Assembly (NCBI GenBank): GCA_913050005.1
Contig: CAJXBI010000014.1
Coordinates: 1 to 33,160, forward strand
Source of the DNA: an uncultured Bacteroidota bacterium
Lineage (GTDB): Bacteria; Bacteroidota; Bacteroidia; NS11-12g; UBA9320
DNA length: 33,160 nucleotides
Direction of reading: 5' to 3'
A model generated the notes under the pieces. The model saw only the letters and a list, made by a program, of their open reading frames with translations, had not been told where the DNA came from and did no database searches. Numbering within the stretch: the first letter of the stretch is position 1; every line of letters starts with the position of its first letter. Shown here piece by piece: positions 24,238 through 32,100 of this stretch. A program made the translations under genes and the position numbers.

Positions 24238-25586
24238 GCTATTTTTTTATCTTTCTTTTTTCCAAAGATATGATTCCATCCAAAATGAACTCCCAAATTT
24301 CGGGTATTATCAGTTGCTGACCCGATTGCATTGTCGGTTGTTATATAAAATTGCTCTGGCCCTAAATTTAATGCGACTCCAAAACCTAAATTCACATAAC
24401 TCTCTCGATATATAGTATAACTGGCACTAAGAGCTAAAATATTTCCGATTTGTGAATTCCAGGATAAGGTCAATGCAGGATAAAACTCTTTTCTATAAAA
24501 ACTTCCATACATTAATGCCCCGATATTATGATTTTTTGTTATGCGTAAATTCCCACCAACATAAAACTCACCCATTAATCCAGTACTAAAAGACTCCGAT
24601 GAAGTATCCAAAGCAATGATTTCCATCAGAGTATCCTTAAATGTTTCAAATCCTTTTTTCTGATTACTTGAGTCCACCAAAAAATCTTGAATATCCATAC
24701 CTCTATACTCATGATACACTCCAGGATTCTTAGTGAATGTCGATTTTACATTACCCTTCCATTGAACTACACCCAAGTCTATTATACTTGCAGATATGGA
24801 AAGTTTTTTATTCAATTTAATATTTGCACCTACATCAATACCAAAACCACTATTTTGTTGATTACCCAATAAAACCGAATTTAATGTGGTATTTGAGTCG
24901 ATAGGCATTAAAGAGCTATTAAATTTTAAATCTGACTTAACATTGTAGGTAAATGCCTTTTCACTAGTCTCGAAAATTAAATCATTTCGTTCAGTCTGAA
25001 TTGCATTAATTCCTGCAATGTATTTTATACGACCCCCAATTCTCAACTTATCATCAATAAACGAACGGCTATATCCTAATGCAAACTCACGAGTATGTAT
25101 AAAGTCCATAGCAAAACCAAGATCAAAAACATCCCCAACATTATCCCCTCCATTGCCCTCAAAAACCAATCGGAAAAAATCTGATGGAAGCAATACTCTT
25201 GACTTCAACTTTTCATTGATACTAAAAGACCACATGCTTTTTCGTAAACGGAAACCAAAACCAATCCATTCGTGATTGTAAGAAGAATTTATAGAAACTC
25301 CATTCGAGAAAACATTAGATAATTTAGTCATATCCAATGTATAATTTGACCCATTGGGTTCTAAAGCACTCGATAACTCATTTAATCCTATAATATGACT
25401 GTTATATGAAAAATTTAACGATGATAAGGCAGGTGTTCCAAAATACCATTTGCATGTTGGAGTAAATGCAGGGTTGATTGCCATACGCTGAGGTACTGGC
25501 TTTATATTGTATAAAGTGAGGTTATTCTGAGCCATTACCTGACTTAGAGATATGAAAACCAAGCTGAATATTAATAACTTTCTCAT
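24225..25586 (-). CDS. DUF5723 family outer-membrane protein
   Basis: A 453-aa protein with a signal peptide ending at VMAQ (residue ~19) and a body of alternating amphipathic strands, as in an outer-membrane beta-barrel. The N-terminal LTLYNIKPVPQRMAINPAF and KWYFGTPALSSLNF are the hallmarks I recall for DUF5723. They are also reminiscent of the opening of PorP/SprF-type barrels, which work with the type 9 secretion and gliding systems. Its ATG overlaps the stop of the upstream lipoprotein gene by one base (TAATG). Function is not known. Confidence 0.8.
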   Translation of the reverse strand: MRKLLIFSLVFISLSQVMAQNNLTLYNIKPVPQRMAINPAFTPTCKWYFGTPALSSLNFSYNSHIIGLNELSSALEPNGSNYTLDMTKLSNVFSNGVSINSSYNHEWIGFGFRLRKSMWSFSINEKLKSRVLLPSDFFRLVFEGNGGDNVGDVFDLGFAMDFIHTREFALGYSRSFIDDKLRIGGRIKYIAGINAIQTERNDLIFETSEKAFTYNVKSDLKFNSSLMPIDSNTTLNSVLLGNQQNSGFGIDVGANIKLNKKLSISASIIDLGVVQWKGNVKSTFTKNPGVYHEYRGMDIQDFLVDSSNQKKGFETFKDTLMEIIALDTSSESFSTGLMGEFYVGGNLRITKNHNIGALMYGSFYRKEFYPALTLSWNSQIGNILALSASYTIYRESYVNLGFGVALNLGPEQFYITTDNAIGSATDNTRNLGVHFGWNHIFGKKKDKKIACEI

Positions 25587-27211
25587 TATAATTCCTGATT
25601 AATTAAAACTTCAGCCTGCACTCCAAATTGTATCATAATACCATCATCGCTATATATCTTTATATCGGGTTGATAACCATTATTATCGGTAGTTGTAGAC
25701 AAATAGGCTTGTGCCCTGACTCGATTAGCGTTCATCACCCGATCTACCCGATCTGACTCCATAATAACATCGGTAATCTGACTTGATACCCCGACTGGAT
25801 TTCCATCTGAATCAATCAATGCAGCCTTAGACACTACTGGATTGACTGTAAATAACGAATCGATTAATGTATTTGTAATGCTATCCTCAAAATAAAGTTG
25901 AGTTTTAACATTCACTGGAAATCCATTCTCAGAATATAAACGTACCAATACCTCCTTAATCTCTTCTGCATTTTCGAGAGCTAAATCAAATGGCTTAGTT
26001 TCTTCCAGTTGAAAGTCCTTTAACGTTCCATGCAAGGGCAAAGTTAGCTTTATCGTGCTTGAAATTTTTGATGTATCAAGCAACCAATGTCTTGACATAT
26101 CCGATAAATCTGGCTTAACTATTAGCGTGTAATAATTCAAAAATGGTTTGTTGGAAATGTAATCAATCAGATTACTGTTTGAATTATTTAAAACTTGAGA
26201 GTCTTGCACAAACTCACCTTCAAACAATGCTTGTGGTATAAGTAGATCAAAATTTCCCGTATTTTTTGTCAGCGGTAAACTATTTCCTAAATTATTTTCA
26301 CCGTCAAATCGATCAAAAGATACATCTATTGGTATGCCTATGCTACTTTCTGCAATAAATTTCACCTCTGGTTCAACAATGCTGATAAACCCATTTTTAC
26401 TACTCTCAAAAACTGGAATTTGAAATGATCCTGAAAGATTTTCAAATTCCAAGTCGTCAAAATACCCTGAAATCTTACTGAACTCCTGTTTATCCATTTC
26501 CATTGAATAGGTTATGGACTCAACCGATTTAATTGGGTTTGATGCTGTTTTTGTGATCGTGAATTCAAACTCAATATCAAACTCTGAATGGCCTTGAGCT
26601 GTTTTAGTAAAATCCATCTCTGAATCACTCAAGTCAAAGCTACTATTTACATCAATCGGAACTCCGGTATAAGGTGCAGATATATCCAATGATATTGGTG
26701 AGGTATTTTTTTGAGATTCAGGGATTGTCAGTACACATGAAATATTATGCTCAAATGAACTGGTCAAGTTTAAAGTAATTGCACCGTCCTTAAACCAAAT
26801 TTTATCTAATTCATTTCCATCTCCGTCATACGATATTGTTCTGCTAAAATTTACTGTGACCTCACCAAACGTATTAAGTGCATCCAATTGATTACTATTA
26901 AACATAAAAACATCACCATAATTTTGAGGTTCAAGACTCAAAATGTCTTCCGCATTGCCGGATGAATAGGTATCTTCATAAACTAAGTTTACCAAACTAT
27001 CATCTTGAATTTTAATGTAATTATTTGCATTTGTACCTTCAATAAGGTCATTAAAACTTAAGTTAGAATATACTAATGGTAAAGCAATAGTTGGATTCCA
27101 TCTTACTTGATTCACCTTTGAGGCTTTATCAAAAGTTTCTGTTATATCCTTTACGCACGAAGTTGCAAATAGAATAAGGAAAAGTATGATTATAGAGTAT
27201 ATTTTTTTCAT
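25586..27211 (-). CDS. Large lipoprotein of unknown function
   Basis: A 541-aa protein with a signal peptide and a lipid-attachment Cys19 (LFATSC), followed by VKDITETFDK. Acidic residues close to the Cys suggest possible surface display. The body is beta-rich, with repeated blocks of similar style (VTVNFSRTIS, FEFTITKTASNPIKSVESITYSM, PLTKNTGNFDLLIPQ), and looks like several Ig-like or beta-sandwich domains. I do not recognise a family. It is the first gene of a tight three-gene operon with the DUF5723 barrel and the FKBP lipoprotein, so an envelope or surface complex is plausible. Its promoter overlaps that of the divergent DUF423 gene. Confidence 0.82.
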   Translation of the reverse strand: MKKIYSIIILFLILFATSCVKDITETFDKASKVNQVRWNPTIALPLVYSNLSFNDLIEGTNANNYIKIQDDSLVNLVYEDTYSSGNAEDILSLEPQNYGDVFMFNSNQLDALNTFGEVTVNFSRTISYDGDGNELDKIWFKDGAITLNLTSSFEHNISCVLTIPESQKNTSPISLDISAPYTGVPIDVNSSFDLSDSEMDFTKTAQGHSEFDIEFEFTITKTASNPIKSVESITYSMEMDKQEFSKISGYFDDLEFENLSGSFQIPVFESSKNGFISIVEPEVKFIAESSIGIPIDVSFDRFDGENNLGNSLPLTKNTGNFDLLIPQALFEGEFVQDSQVLNNSNSNLIDYISNKPFLNYYTLIVKPDLSDMSRHWLLDTSKISSTIKLTLPLHGTLKDFQLEETKPFDLALENAEEIKEVLVRLYSENGFPVNVKTQLYFEDSITNTLIDSLFTVNPVVSKAALIDSDGNPVGVSSQITDVIMESDRVDRVMNANRVRAQAYLSTTTDNNGYQPDIKIYSDDGIMIQFGVQAEVLINQEL

Positions 27212-27218
27212 AATAAGC

Positions 27219-27226
27219 TAATTTTG
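27219..27226 (+). promoter_or_regulatory. DUF423-sixA -7 element TAATTTTG
   Basis: Exact TAnnTTTG match ending 11 nt before the ATG at 27238. The expected start site near 27231-27234 falls inside the opposing promoter box of the lipoprotein operon. Confidence 0.5.
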
Positions 27227-27227
27227 A

Positions 27228-27235
27228 CAAAGGTA
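27228..27235 (-). promoter_or_regulatory. Lipoprotein operon -7 element TACCTTTG
   Basis: Exact TAnnTTTG on the minus strand, ending 16 nt before the ATG at 27211. One base separates it from the plus-strand box, and the expected start near 27220-27223 lies within that box. Confidence 0.5.
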
Positions 27236-27237
27236 AT

Positions 27238-27630
27238 ATGATAAAGATTAAAGTAGTTAGACATATGATTGTTGGTGCTCTTATTTGTAGTTTGTATATT
27301 TTACTAGGTGCGTTTGGTGCTCATGGATTGGAAGGTAAAATCACTACAAATCAATTAAACACATTCAACATTGGGCTGAAATACATGATAATACATGGAT
27401 TAGGAATTATCCTGATAAGCCTCGTTTATATAACGCTCAACAAGTACAATAAATGGGTTTATTTTCTAATTTATGGTGGAATTTTATTCTTTTCATTAAG
27501 TTTAGTTGTCCATGCATTAGAAGATATCATAAATATTAACGTAAACTTGTTTGCTATTATTGCTCCAATTGGTGGATTAAGTTATGCCTTTTCATGGATC
27601 CTTCTTGTTCTAGAGTTAAGAAAAAAATGA
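27238..27630 (+). CDS. DUF423 family small membrane protein
   Basis: A 130-aa inner-membrane protein with four hydrophobic segments. The conserved DUF423 (YgdD/TMEM256-like) start is GALICSLYILLGAFGAHGLEG, followed by NTFNIGLKYMIIHGLGI and GGILFFSLSLVVHAL. The C-terminal helix is PIGGLSYAFSWILLVLE. Function of the family is unknown. Its stop overlaps the sixA start (ATGA), so the two are translationally coupled. Confidence 0.9.
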   Translation: MIKIKVVRHMIVGALICSLYILLGAFGAHGLEGKITTNQLNTFNIGLKYMIIHGLGIILISLVYITLNKYNKWVYFLIYGGILFFSLSLVVHALEDIININVNLFAIIAPIGGLSYAFSWILLVLELRKK

Positions 27631-28121
27631 AGAGAATCATTTTCATGCGCCATGCAAAGGCCAGTCAGGTAAAATTTCATCAAAATGACCATGAAAGAAA
27701 CTTATCTAAAACAGGAATTAATGAAGCTAAAACTATGGCTAAATTCATCAAATCAAAAGGAGTTATCCCTGATATTTTACTCATATCAGATGCAAAACGT
27801 ACACAGGAAACCTGGACGCATTTGAATGTAGTTATTAAAAACAAACGTTCAAAATTTGACAGAGAATTATACCTAGCATCATCAAAAACCATTTTAAAGA
27901 AAATAAAAGAGTTAGACAATATATTGGACTCAGCTCTAATACTTGCTCATAATCCAGGCATTACTGATGTCTTTTATGAGTATTTCAAAGTTAATTTAGT
28001 TTATATGCCCACTTGTGGAGTAGGTTGTATTCAATTTCATACCGATAAATTTGAGAATATCCTTGATTGTAAAACAGAGTTAGCATATTTCTCCTATCCA
28101 AGTAGAATTAATAATGTGTAA
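27627..28121 (+). CDS. sixA: Histidine phosphatase family protein (SixA-like)
   Basis: A 164-aa phosphatase of the histidine phosphatase superfamily. The catalytic RHA motif is in MKRIIFMRHAKASQ, the second Arg is in LISDAKRTQET, and the second catalytic His is in LILAHNPGIT. SixA of E. coli dephosphorylates phosphohistidine domains of relay proteins; the target here is unknown. The frame opens at 27594, but the ATG at 27627 gives the canonical N-terminus and a 4-nt ATGA overlap with DUF423, so I use it. Its 3' end overlaps the convergent lipoprotein gene by 14 nt. Confidence 0.87.
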   Translation: MKRIIFMRHAKASQVKFHQNDHERNLSKTGINEAKTMAKFIKSKGVIPDILLISDAKRTQETWTHLNVVIKNKRSKFDRELYLASSKTILKKIKELDNILDSALILAHNPGITDVFYEYFKVNLVYMPTCGVGCIQFHTDKFENILDCKTELAYFSYPSRINNV

Positions 28122-28965
28122 ATACGCGTTTACCATTAGTTGTAATGGTTATCAACCTATCACAACCTAAGTCTTGATGAGGATCAAAGTCTACTATAAT
28201 ATCTGATATCGTCGATGATTTATCAACTTGAATTTGACCATTTGAGATAAACCTTAAACAATCATAGTCTGTCTGTTTCAGCAGAGGCGAGGTTATGGTG
28301 AAAGTCGCACTTTCTGAACCACTTTGTAATTCAATATCACCTCCAACGCAGATGTGGTCATCTAACTCGTCTAATGTGTTTGATTTAACCTCTATGATAT
28401 CAAGGTCGGCACTCATTAATATATCTGCTTCTGAATTAACAAGTTTAAACTCATTACATTTAACTTTTATACGATCAGTTTCAATACGTTGAAACTTTAA
28501 ACCACCTGTGAGTTTAGTCATTTGTTTACCATCACCTGAATAAAATGGCTCGTCTATTGAAAGTGAAATTTTTAAAGTTGAATTGTCCAAAAGATAATCT
28601 TGATCCAAAGACAATAAAATTCCACCTGACCGGTACTTGTTGTCTTTACACAATAAACCGTGTGGTGAAATTCCTAAATCTCCAAACCTTATCAATACAT
28701 CCATCCCATCACCATCGAAAAATGTAGTATCTAAATATACCAACTCAGCACCGATTGGGAGTACAGTTAATTTATCTGGATTAAAAATATTTTCTGAGGT
28801 GACAACATCCTTGATGATATCAAATGTGGATAGAAATTCACTTAACAATGATATACAAGTCTCCGTTGATTTATGGTTATCTCTTATTTCAATAACATCA
28901 ACACTGTTACACCCTAAAATAAGGATCATAGAAAGACATGTAAATATGTTTTTAAAGTTTAACAA
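28108..28965 (-). CDS. Predicted lipoprotein of unknown function
   Basis: A 285-aa protein that I do not recognise. The signal peptide has a good lipobox (LILGC, Cys19). The mature part looks beta-rich (GILLSLDQDYLLDNSTLKISLSI, GGDIELQSGSESATFTI). It ends with VDFDPHQDLGCDRLITITTNGK; a Gly-Cys-Asp plus Asn-Gly-Lys ending recurs in several Bacteroidota lipoproteins, from memory. The start is TTG with an exact promoter box 7 nt upstream. It is divergent from priA across about 95 bp. Confidence 0.75.
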   Translation of the reverse strand: MLNFKNIFTCLSMILILGCNSVDVIEIRDNHKSTETCISLLSEFLSTFDIIKDVVTSENIFNPDKLTVLPIGAELVYLDTTFFDGDGMDVLIRFGDLGISPHGLLCKDNKYRSGGILLSLDQDYLLDNSTLKISLSIDEPFYSGDGKQMTKLTGGLKFQRIETDRIKVKCNEFKLVNSEADILMSADLDIIEVKSNTLDELDDHICVGGDIELQSGSESATFTITSPLLKQTDYDCLRFISNGQIQVDKSSTISDIIVDFDPHQDLGCDRLITITTNGKRVFTHY

Positions 28966-28972
28966 ATTTCCT

Positions 28973-28980
28973 CAAATTTA
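28973..28980 (-). promoter_or_regulatory. Lipoprotein -7 element TAAATTTG
   Basis: Exact TAnnTTTG on the minus strand, ending 7 nt before the TTG start at 28965. The intervening AGGAAAT could weakly resemble a ribosome-binding site, but a transcript starting here would hardly include it. Confidence 0.5.
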
Positions 28981-29023
28981 GCAACTCAATTACAAATGTA
29001 GTATCTAGTATTAAGATTTAATT

Positions 29024-29031
29024 TAGCTTTG
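29024..29031 (+). promoter_or_regulatory. priA -7 element TAGCTTTG
   Basis: Exact TAnnTTTG match ending 28 nt before the TTG start codon of priA. This would give priA a leader of about 20 nt, longer than most in this window. Confidence 0.45.
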
Positions 29032-29059
29032 AACATAATTATAGTATTTTTTACAATAA

Positions 29060-31525
29060 TTGGACAATTCAGACACCATACACACCCTATTTGTTGAGGT
29101 TTTACTTCCTCTGAATCTCAAAAACTTGTTCACTTACCGTGTACCTATTGAATTAAATGAGGAAATTATTATTGGTAAAAGAGTCAGTGTCCCTTTTGGT
29201 AAAAAGAAAATCCTAGCCGGGTTATTATTTTCAATACATGAAAAACCACCTAAAGACTATGAAGCAAAATATATAATTGATGTAATTGATAACGAAGCTA
29301 TTGTAGACCAAAATCAGCTTAAACTTTGGAATTGGATATCCAACTATTATATGTCATCCCTTGGCTTAGTATATAATGCTGCAATGCCTTCAGGACTGAA
29401 ATTAGAGGGAGAATCAAAAATGGAGCTAAATCCTGATTTTAATCCTAATAATACAACTCTTGATACTAAAGAAACAATTTTAATTGAAGCAATTCGATCA
29501 GCAAAGGAAATTTCCATTACACAAGCTACAAGCTATTTAAAATCTAAATCCATCCATAAATATGTGAAGTCGTTATATCTCAAGGGTGCAATATTGCTAA
29601 AAGATGATCTCCAGAAAAATTATACTGTTAAAACAATTACTTACATAAAAATTAATGAGGAAATAGCTAGTGAAGATCAACTCAATGATATCTTTAACAA
29701 ACTCGAAAAAAGAGCCAAAGCACAACTTAAAACATTAATGACTTTCATCGCTCATTTTGGTATAAAAAATGAGTGCGAGAAAACTAAATTTGCCAAATAT
29801 GATGTAACTAACGCTTCGATTAATGCATTAATTGACAAAGGAATTTTTATACAAGAAAAACGAGAAAAATCTCGTTTACAATTTTATTTAAAGGAGAATC
29901 CAATTGAAGAACTAAATGATGATCAAAATCAAGCTTTGATTGAAATAAAGTCTGGGTTTAATGAAAAAAAACCAGTACTCCTTCACGGAATAACAGGGAG
30001 TGGAAAGACCCATATATACTCGCATCTAATCAAAGAAGTTTTAGATAAAAAACAGCAAATTCTCTATCTACTTCCAGAAATAGCACTAACAAGTCAGCTC
30101 ATTACAAGACTTCAAGAATACTTTGGGAAAAAACTATTAGTATCACATTCAAAATTTACGAACAATGAACGGGTAGAAATATATCAAGCCATTGCCTCGG
30201 GTGAATCATACCTCATTGTGGGTACCAGAAGTGCCATTTTTCAGCCATTAAAAAATCTTGGACTCATGATAATAGACGAAGAACATGAAAGTAGTTTTAA
30301 GCAACACGAACCTGGTCCTCGATTTAATGCTAGAGACACTGCATTGTATATGGCTCATAATAGACAAGTTCCTGTCATACTTGGCAGTGCCACTCCAGCA
30401 ATCGAAAGTACTTTCAATGCTCAACATTCTAAATATAAACTCGTTAGCCTCACAAAACGACACAATCATTCTAGACTACCTAAGATAGAAGTGGTTGATA
30501 TGAAACTCCAAAAGAAACAAAAAAGGATTAGAGGTATTTTCAGCGATACGCTTGTTGAGGCTATTGCAGATACAAAAAAAGAAGGTAAACAAACCATCCT
30601 TTTTCAAAATAAAAAAGGGTACGTACCTGTATTAGAATGTAATGTTTGTGCCTGGACACCAAAATGTCAAAATTGCGATATTTCACTCACCTATTACAAA
30701 TATCAAGAAAATCTCCGATGCCACTACTGTGGTTTCAAGCAAGAGGTTGTTAATCAATGCGTGACTTGTGGTAATAAAGGAATTGAACTAATTGGCTATG
30801 GAACTGAGAGAATTGAGGACGAACTCTCACTCTATCTTCCAGATATATCCATTCGTCGCATGGATTACAATACCACACGTTTGAAAAATGCACACACTAA
30901 AATTATAAATGAATTTGCTTCCGGAAAAATTGATGTACTTATTGGAACTCAAATGGTTGCCAAAGGATTAGACTTTGAAAATGTAAAAACTGTGGGCATA
31001 CTTAATGCTGATCATATTATCAATTTCCCCGATTTCAGATCCAACGAAAGAGCCTATTCGCTTATTACTCAAGTAGCAGGAAGAGCAGGTCGGAAAAAAG
31101 ATCTTGGAAAAGTTTATCTTCAAACCTCAATGCCAGACCATCCAATTATCCAAAAGATTTTAGATCACGATTATATAGGTATGTATGAAAATGATTTGAA
31201 TGAACGTGAAAAATTTAACTACCCTCCGTTCTATCGACTTATTCGAATAACAATTAAGCACAAGGATGCATTAGAACTATATAAACTTGGGGGCATTACA
31301 AAAAATAAACTTAGCACTTATTTTGGATCCAGTTTATTAGGACCAGAAAAACCTTATGTCGGGAAAATAAGAAATTGGTACATTCTTAATTTTGTATTAA
31401 AAATAACTAATCAAGGAGGGCCTATAAAAGCACAAAAATCAAAATTACTCCAAGCTATTCATCAACTAGAAAAGACCAAAGAGTTCAACAAAGCTCGAAT
31501 AATTATTGATGTAGATCCATTGTGA
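29060..31525 (+). CDS. priA: Primosomal protein N' (replication restart helicase)
   Basis: An 821-aa 3'-5' DNA helicase that reloads the replisome at stalled forks. The N-terminal DNA-binding domain begins VEVLLPLNLKNLFTYRVP. Walker A is GITGSGKT near residue 315. Walker B is IIDEEHESSFKQ, and GSATPAIES is helicase motif III. The zinc-binding domain has four CxxC pairs (CNVC, CQNC, CHYC, CVTC). Helicase motifs V and VI follow (IGTQMVAKGLDFENV, TQVAGRAGR). The length is somewhat above E. coli PriA (732 aa), as in other Bacteroidota. The start is TTG. Confidence 0.95.
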   Translation: MDNSDTIHTLFVEVLLPLNLKNLFTYRVPIELNEEIIIGKRVSVPFGKKKILAGLLFSIHEKPPKDYEAKYIIDVIDNEAIVDQNQLKLWNWISNYYMSSLGLVYNAAMPSGLKLEGESKMELNPDFNPNNTTLDTKETILIEAIRSAKEISITQATSYLKSKSIHKYVKSLYLKGAILLKDDLQKNYTVKTITYIKINEEIASEDQLNDIFNKLEKRAKAQLKTLMTFIAHFGIKNECEKTKFAKYDVTNASINALIDKGIFIQEKREKSRLQFYLKENPIEELNDDQNQALIEIKSGFNEKKPVLLHGITGSGKTHIYSHLIKEVLDKKQQILYLLPEIALTSQLITRLQEYFGKKLLVSHSKFTNNERVEIYQAIASGESYLIVGTRSAIFQPLKNLGLMIIDEEHESSFKQHEPGPRFNARDTALYMAHNRQVPVILGSATPAIESTFNAQHSKYKLVSLTKRHNHSRLPKIEVVDMKLQKKQKRIRGIFSDTLVEAIADTKKEGKQTILFQNKKGYVPVLECNVCAWTPKCQNCDISLTYYKYQENLRCHYCGFKQEVVNQCVTCGNKGIELIGYGTERIEDELSLYLPDISIRRMDYNTTRLKNAHTKIINEFASGKIDVLIGTQMVAKGLDFENVKTVGILNADHIINFPDFRSNERAYSLITQVAGRAGRKKDLGKVYLQTSMPDHPIIQKILDHDYIGMYENDLNEREKFNYPPFYRLIRITIKHKDALELYKLGGITKNKLSTYFGSSLLGPEKPYVGKIRNWYILNFVLKITNQGGPIKAQKSKLLQAIHQLEKTKEFNKARIIIDVDPL

Positions 31526-31558
31526 TTCCCAAAAAATAACAATTATAGCTATTGATAC

Positions 31559-31566
31559 TATATTTG
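31559..31566 (+). promoter_or_regulatory. DUF1573 gene -7 element TATATTTG
   Basis: Exact TAnnTTTG match ending 4 nt before the ATG at 31571, predicting a leaderless message and independence from priA 45 nt upstream. Confidence 0.55.
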
Positions 31567-31570
31567 ATAC

Positions 31571-31990
31571 ATGAAAAATGCATTACTCTTAGCTGTAATT
31601 TTAATTAGTCAGATTAGCTGGTCTCAGAATAGACCTGAGGCAACTTTTGTTGAAAAAGGGAAACAACTCGATGAAGTTAAAGAAGGAACCCTTGTTAGGA
31701 CAGTATATTACTTTACCAACACAGGCAATGCTGAATTGATATTAAATAAAGTTGCTCCGAGTTGTGGATGCACAGTGGCTAAATATCCAAAATACGCCAT
31801 TAAACCTGGAGCTAAAGATTCTATCGTTGCCACATTTGATACTCATGACCGTCCAGGTTATCAAGCAAAAGGAATCAATATTGAAAGTAATGCGGGTGCT
31901 ATTAGTCTTGTTTTTGAAATCATGGTAAAGTCTAATGAAGACATAAAATCTCACTTTTCTGAGCCCTTCAAATCAGAAGAAAATCATTAG
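31571..31990 (+). CDS. Secreted DUF1573 protein
   Basis: A 139-aa protein with a signal peptide (LLLAVILISQISWSQ, cleavage near residue 19) and a single DUF1573 domain, an Ig-like fold common in Bacteroidota envelopes. Diagnostic segments are YYFTNTGNAELIL, VAPSCGCTVAKYPKYAIKPG and VATFDTHDRPGYQAKGI. The paired Cys in SCGC is typical. The molecular role is not known; the fold suggests protein-protein contacts in the periplasm. It is followed by a weak terminator-like hairpin. Confidence 0.9.
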   Translation: MKNALLLAVILISQISWSQNRPEATFVEKGKQLDEVKEGTLVRTVYYFTNTGNAELILNKVAPSCGCTVAKYPKYAIKPGAKDSIVATFDTHDRPGYQAKGINIESNAGAISLVFEIMVKSNEDIKSHFSEPFKSEENH

Positions 31991-32021
31991 GGATTTAATC
32001 ATAATTAATGGTTCAGTAGAT

Positions 32022-32050
32022 AAATCATTACTGATGATTTCAACTTTTTA
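32022..32050 (+). terminator. Weak terminator-like hairpin after the DUF1573 gene
   Basis: AAATCAT (32022-32028) and ATGATTT (32034-32040) form a 7-bp perfect inverted repeat around a 5-nt loop, followed by CAACTTTTTA. The stem is AT-rich, so termination may be inefficient. It separates the DUF1573 gene from sucC. Confidence 0.4.
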
Positions 32051-32082
32051 TTAATAATGGTACTCTAACTACTTTAGTCGTA

Positions 32083-32090
32083 TACTTTTG
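32083..32090 (+). promoter_or_regulatory. sucC -7 element TACTTTTG
   Basis: Exact TAnnTTTG match ending 10 nt before the sucC ATG. The TAGC that follows is shared with the prmA promoter. No good -33 TTTG is seen at 19 nt. Confidence 0.5.
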
Positions 32091-32100
32091 TAGCATAATT

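Noticed and set aside
27594-27626. Longer start for sixA at 27594.
   Set aside because: The extra 11 residues are translated from DUF423 coding sequence, while the ATG at 27627 gives the canonical N-terminus and an ATGA coupling overlap.
28637-28981. 114-codon open frame on the plus strand.
   Set aside because: It lies wholly opposite the lipoprotein gene, has no family motif or promoter of its own, and its composition follows the antisense of that gene.
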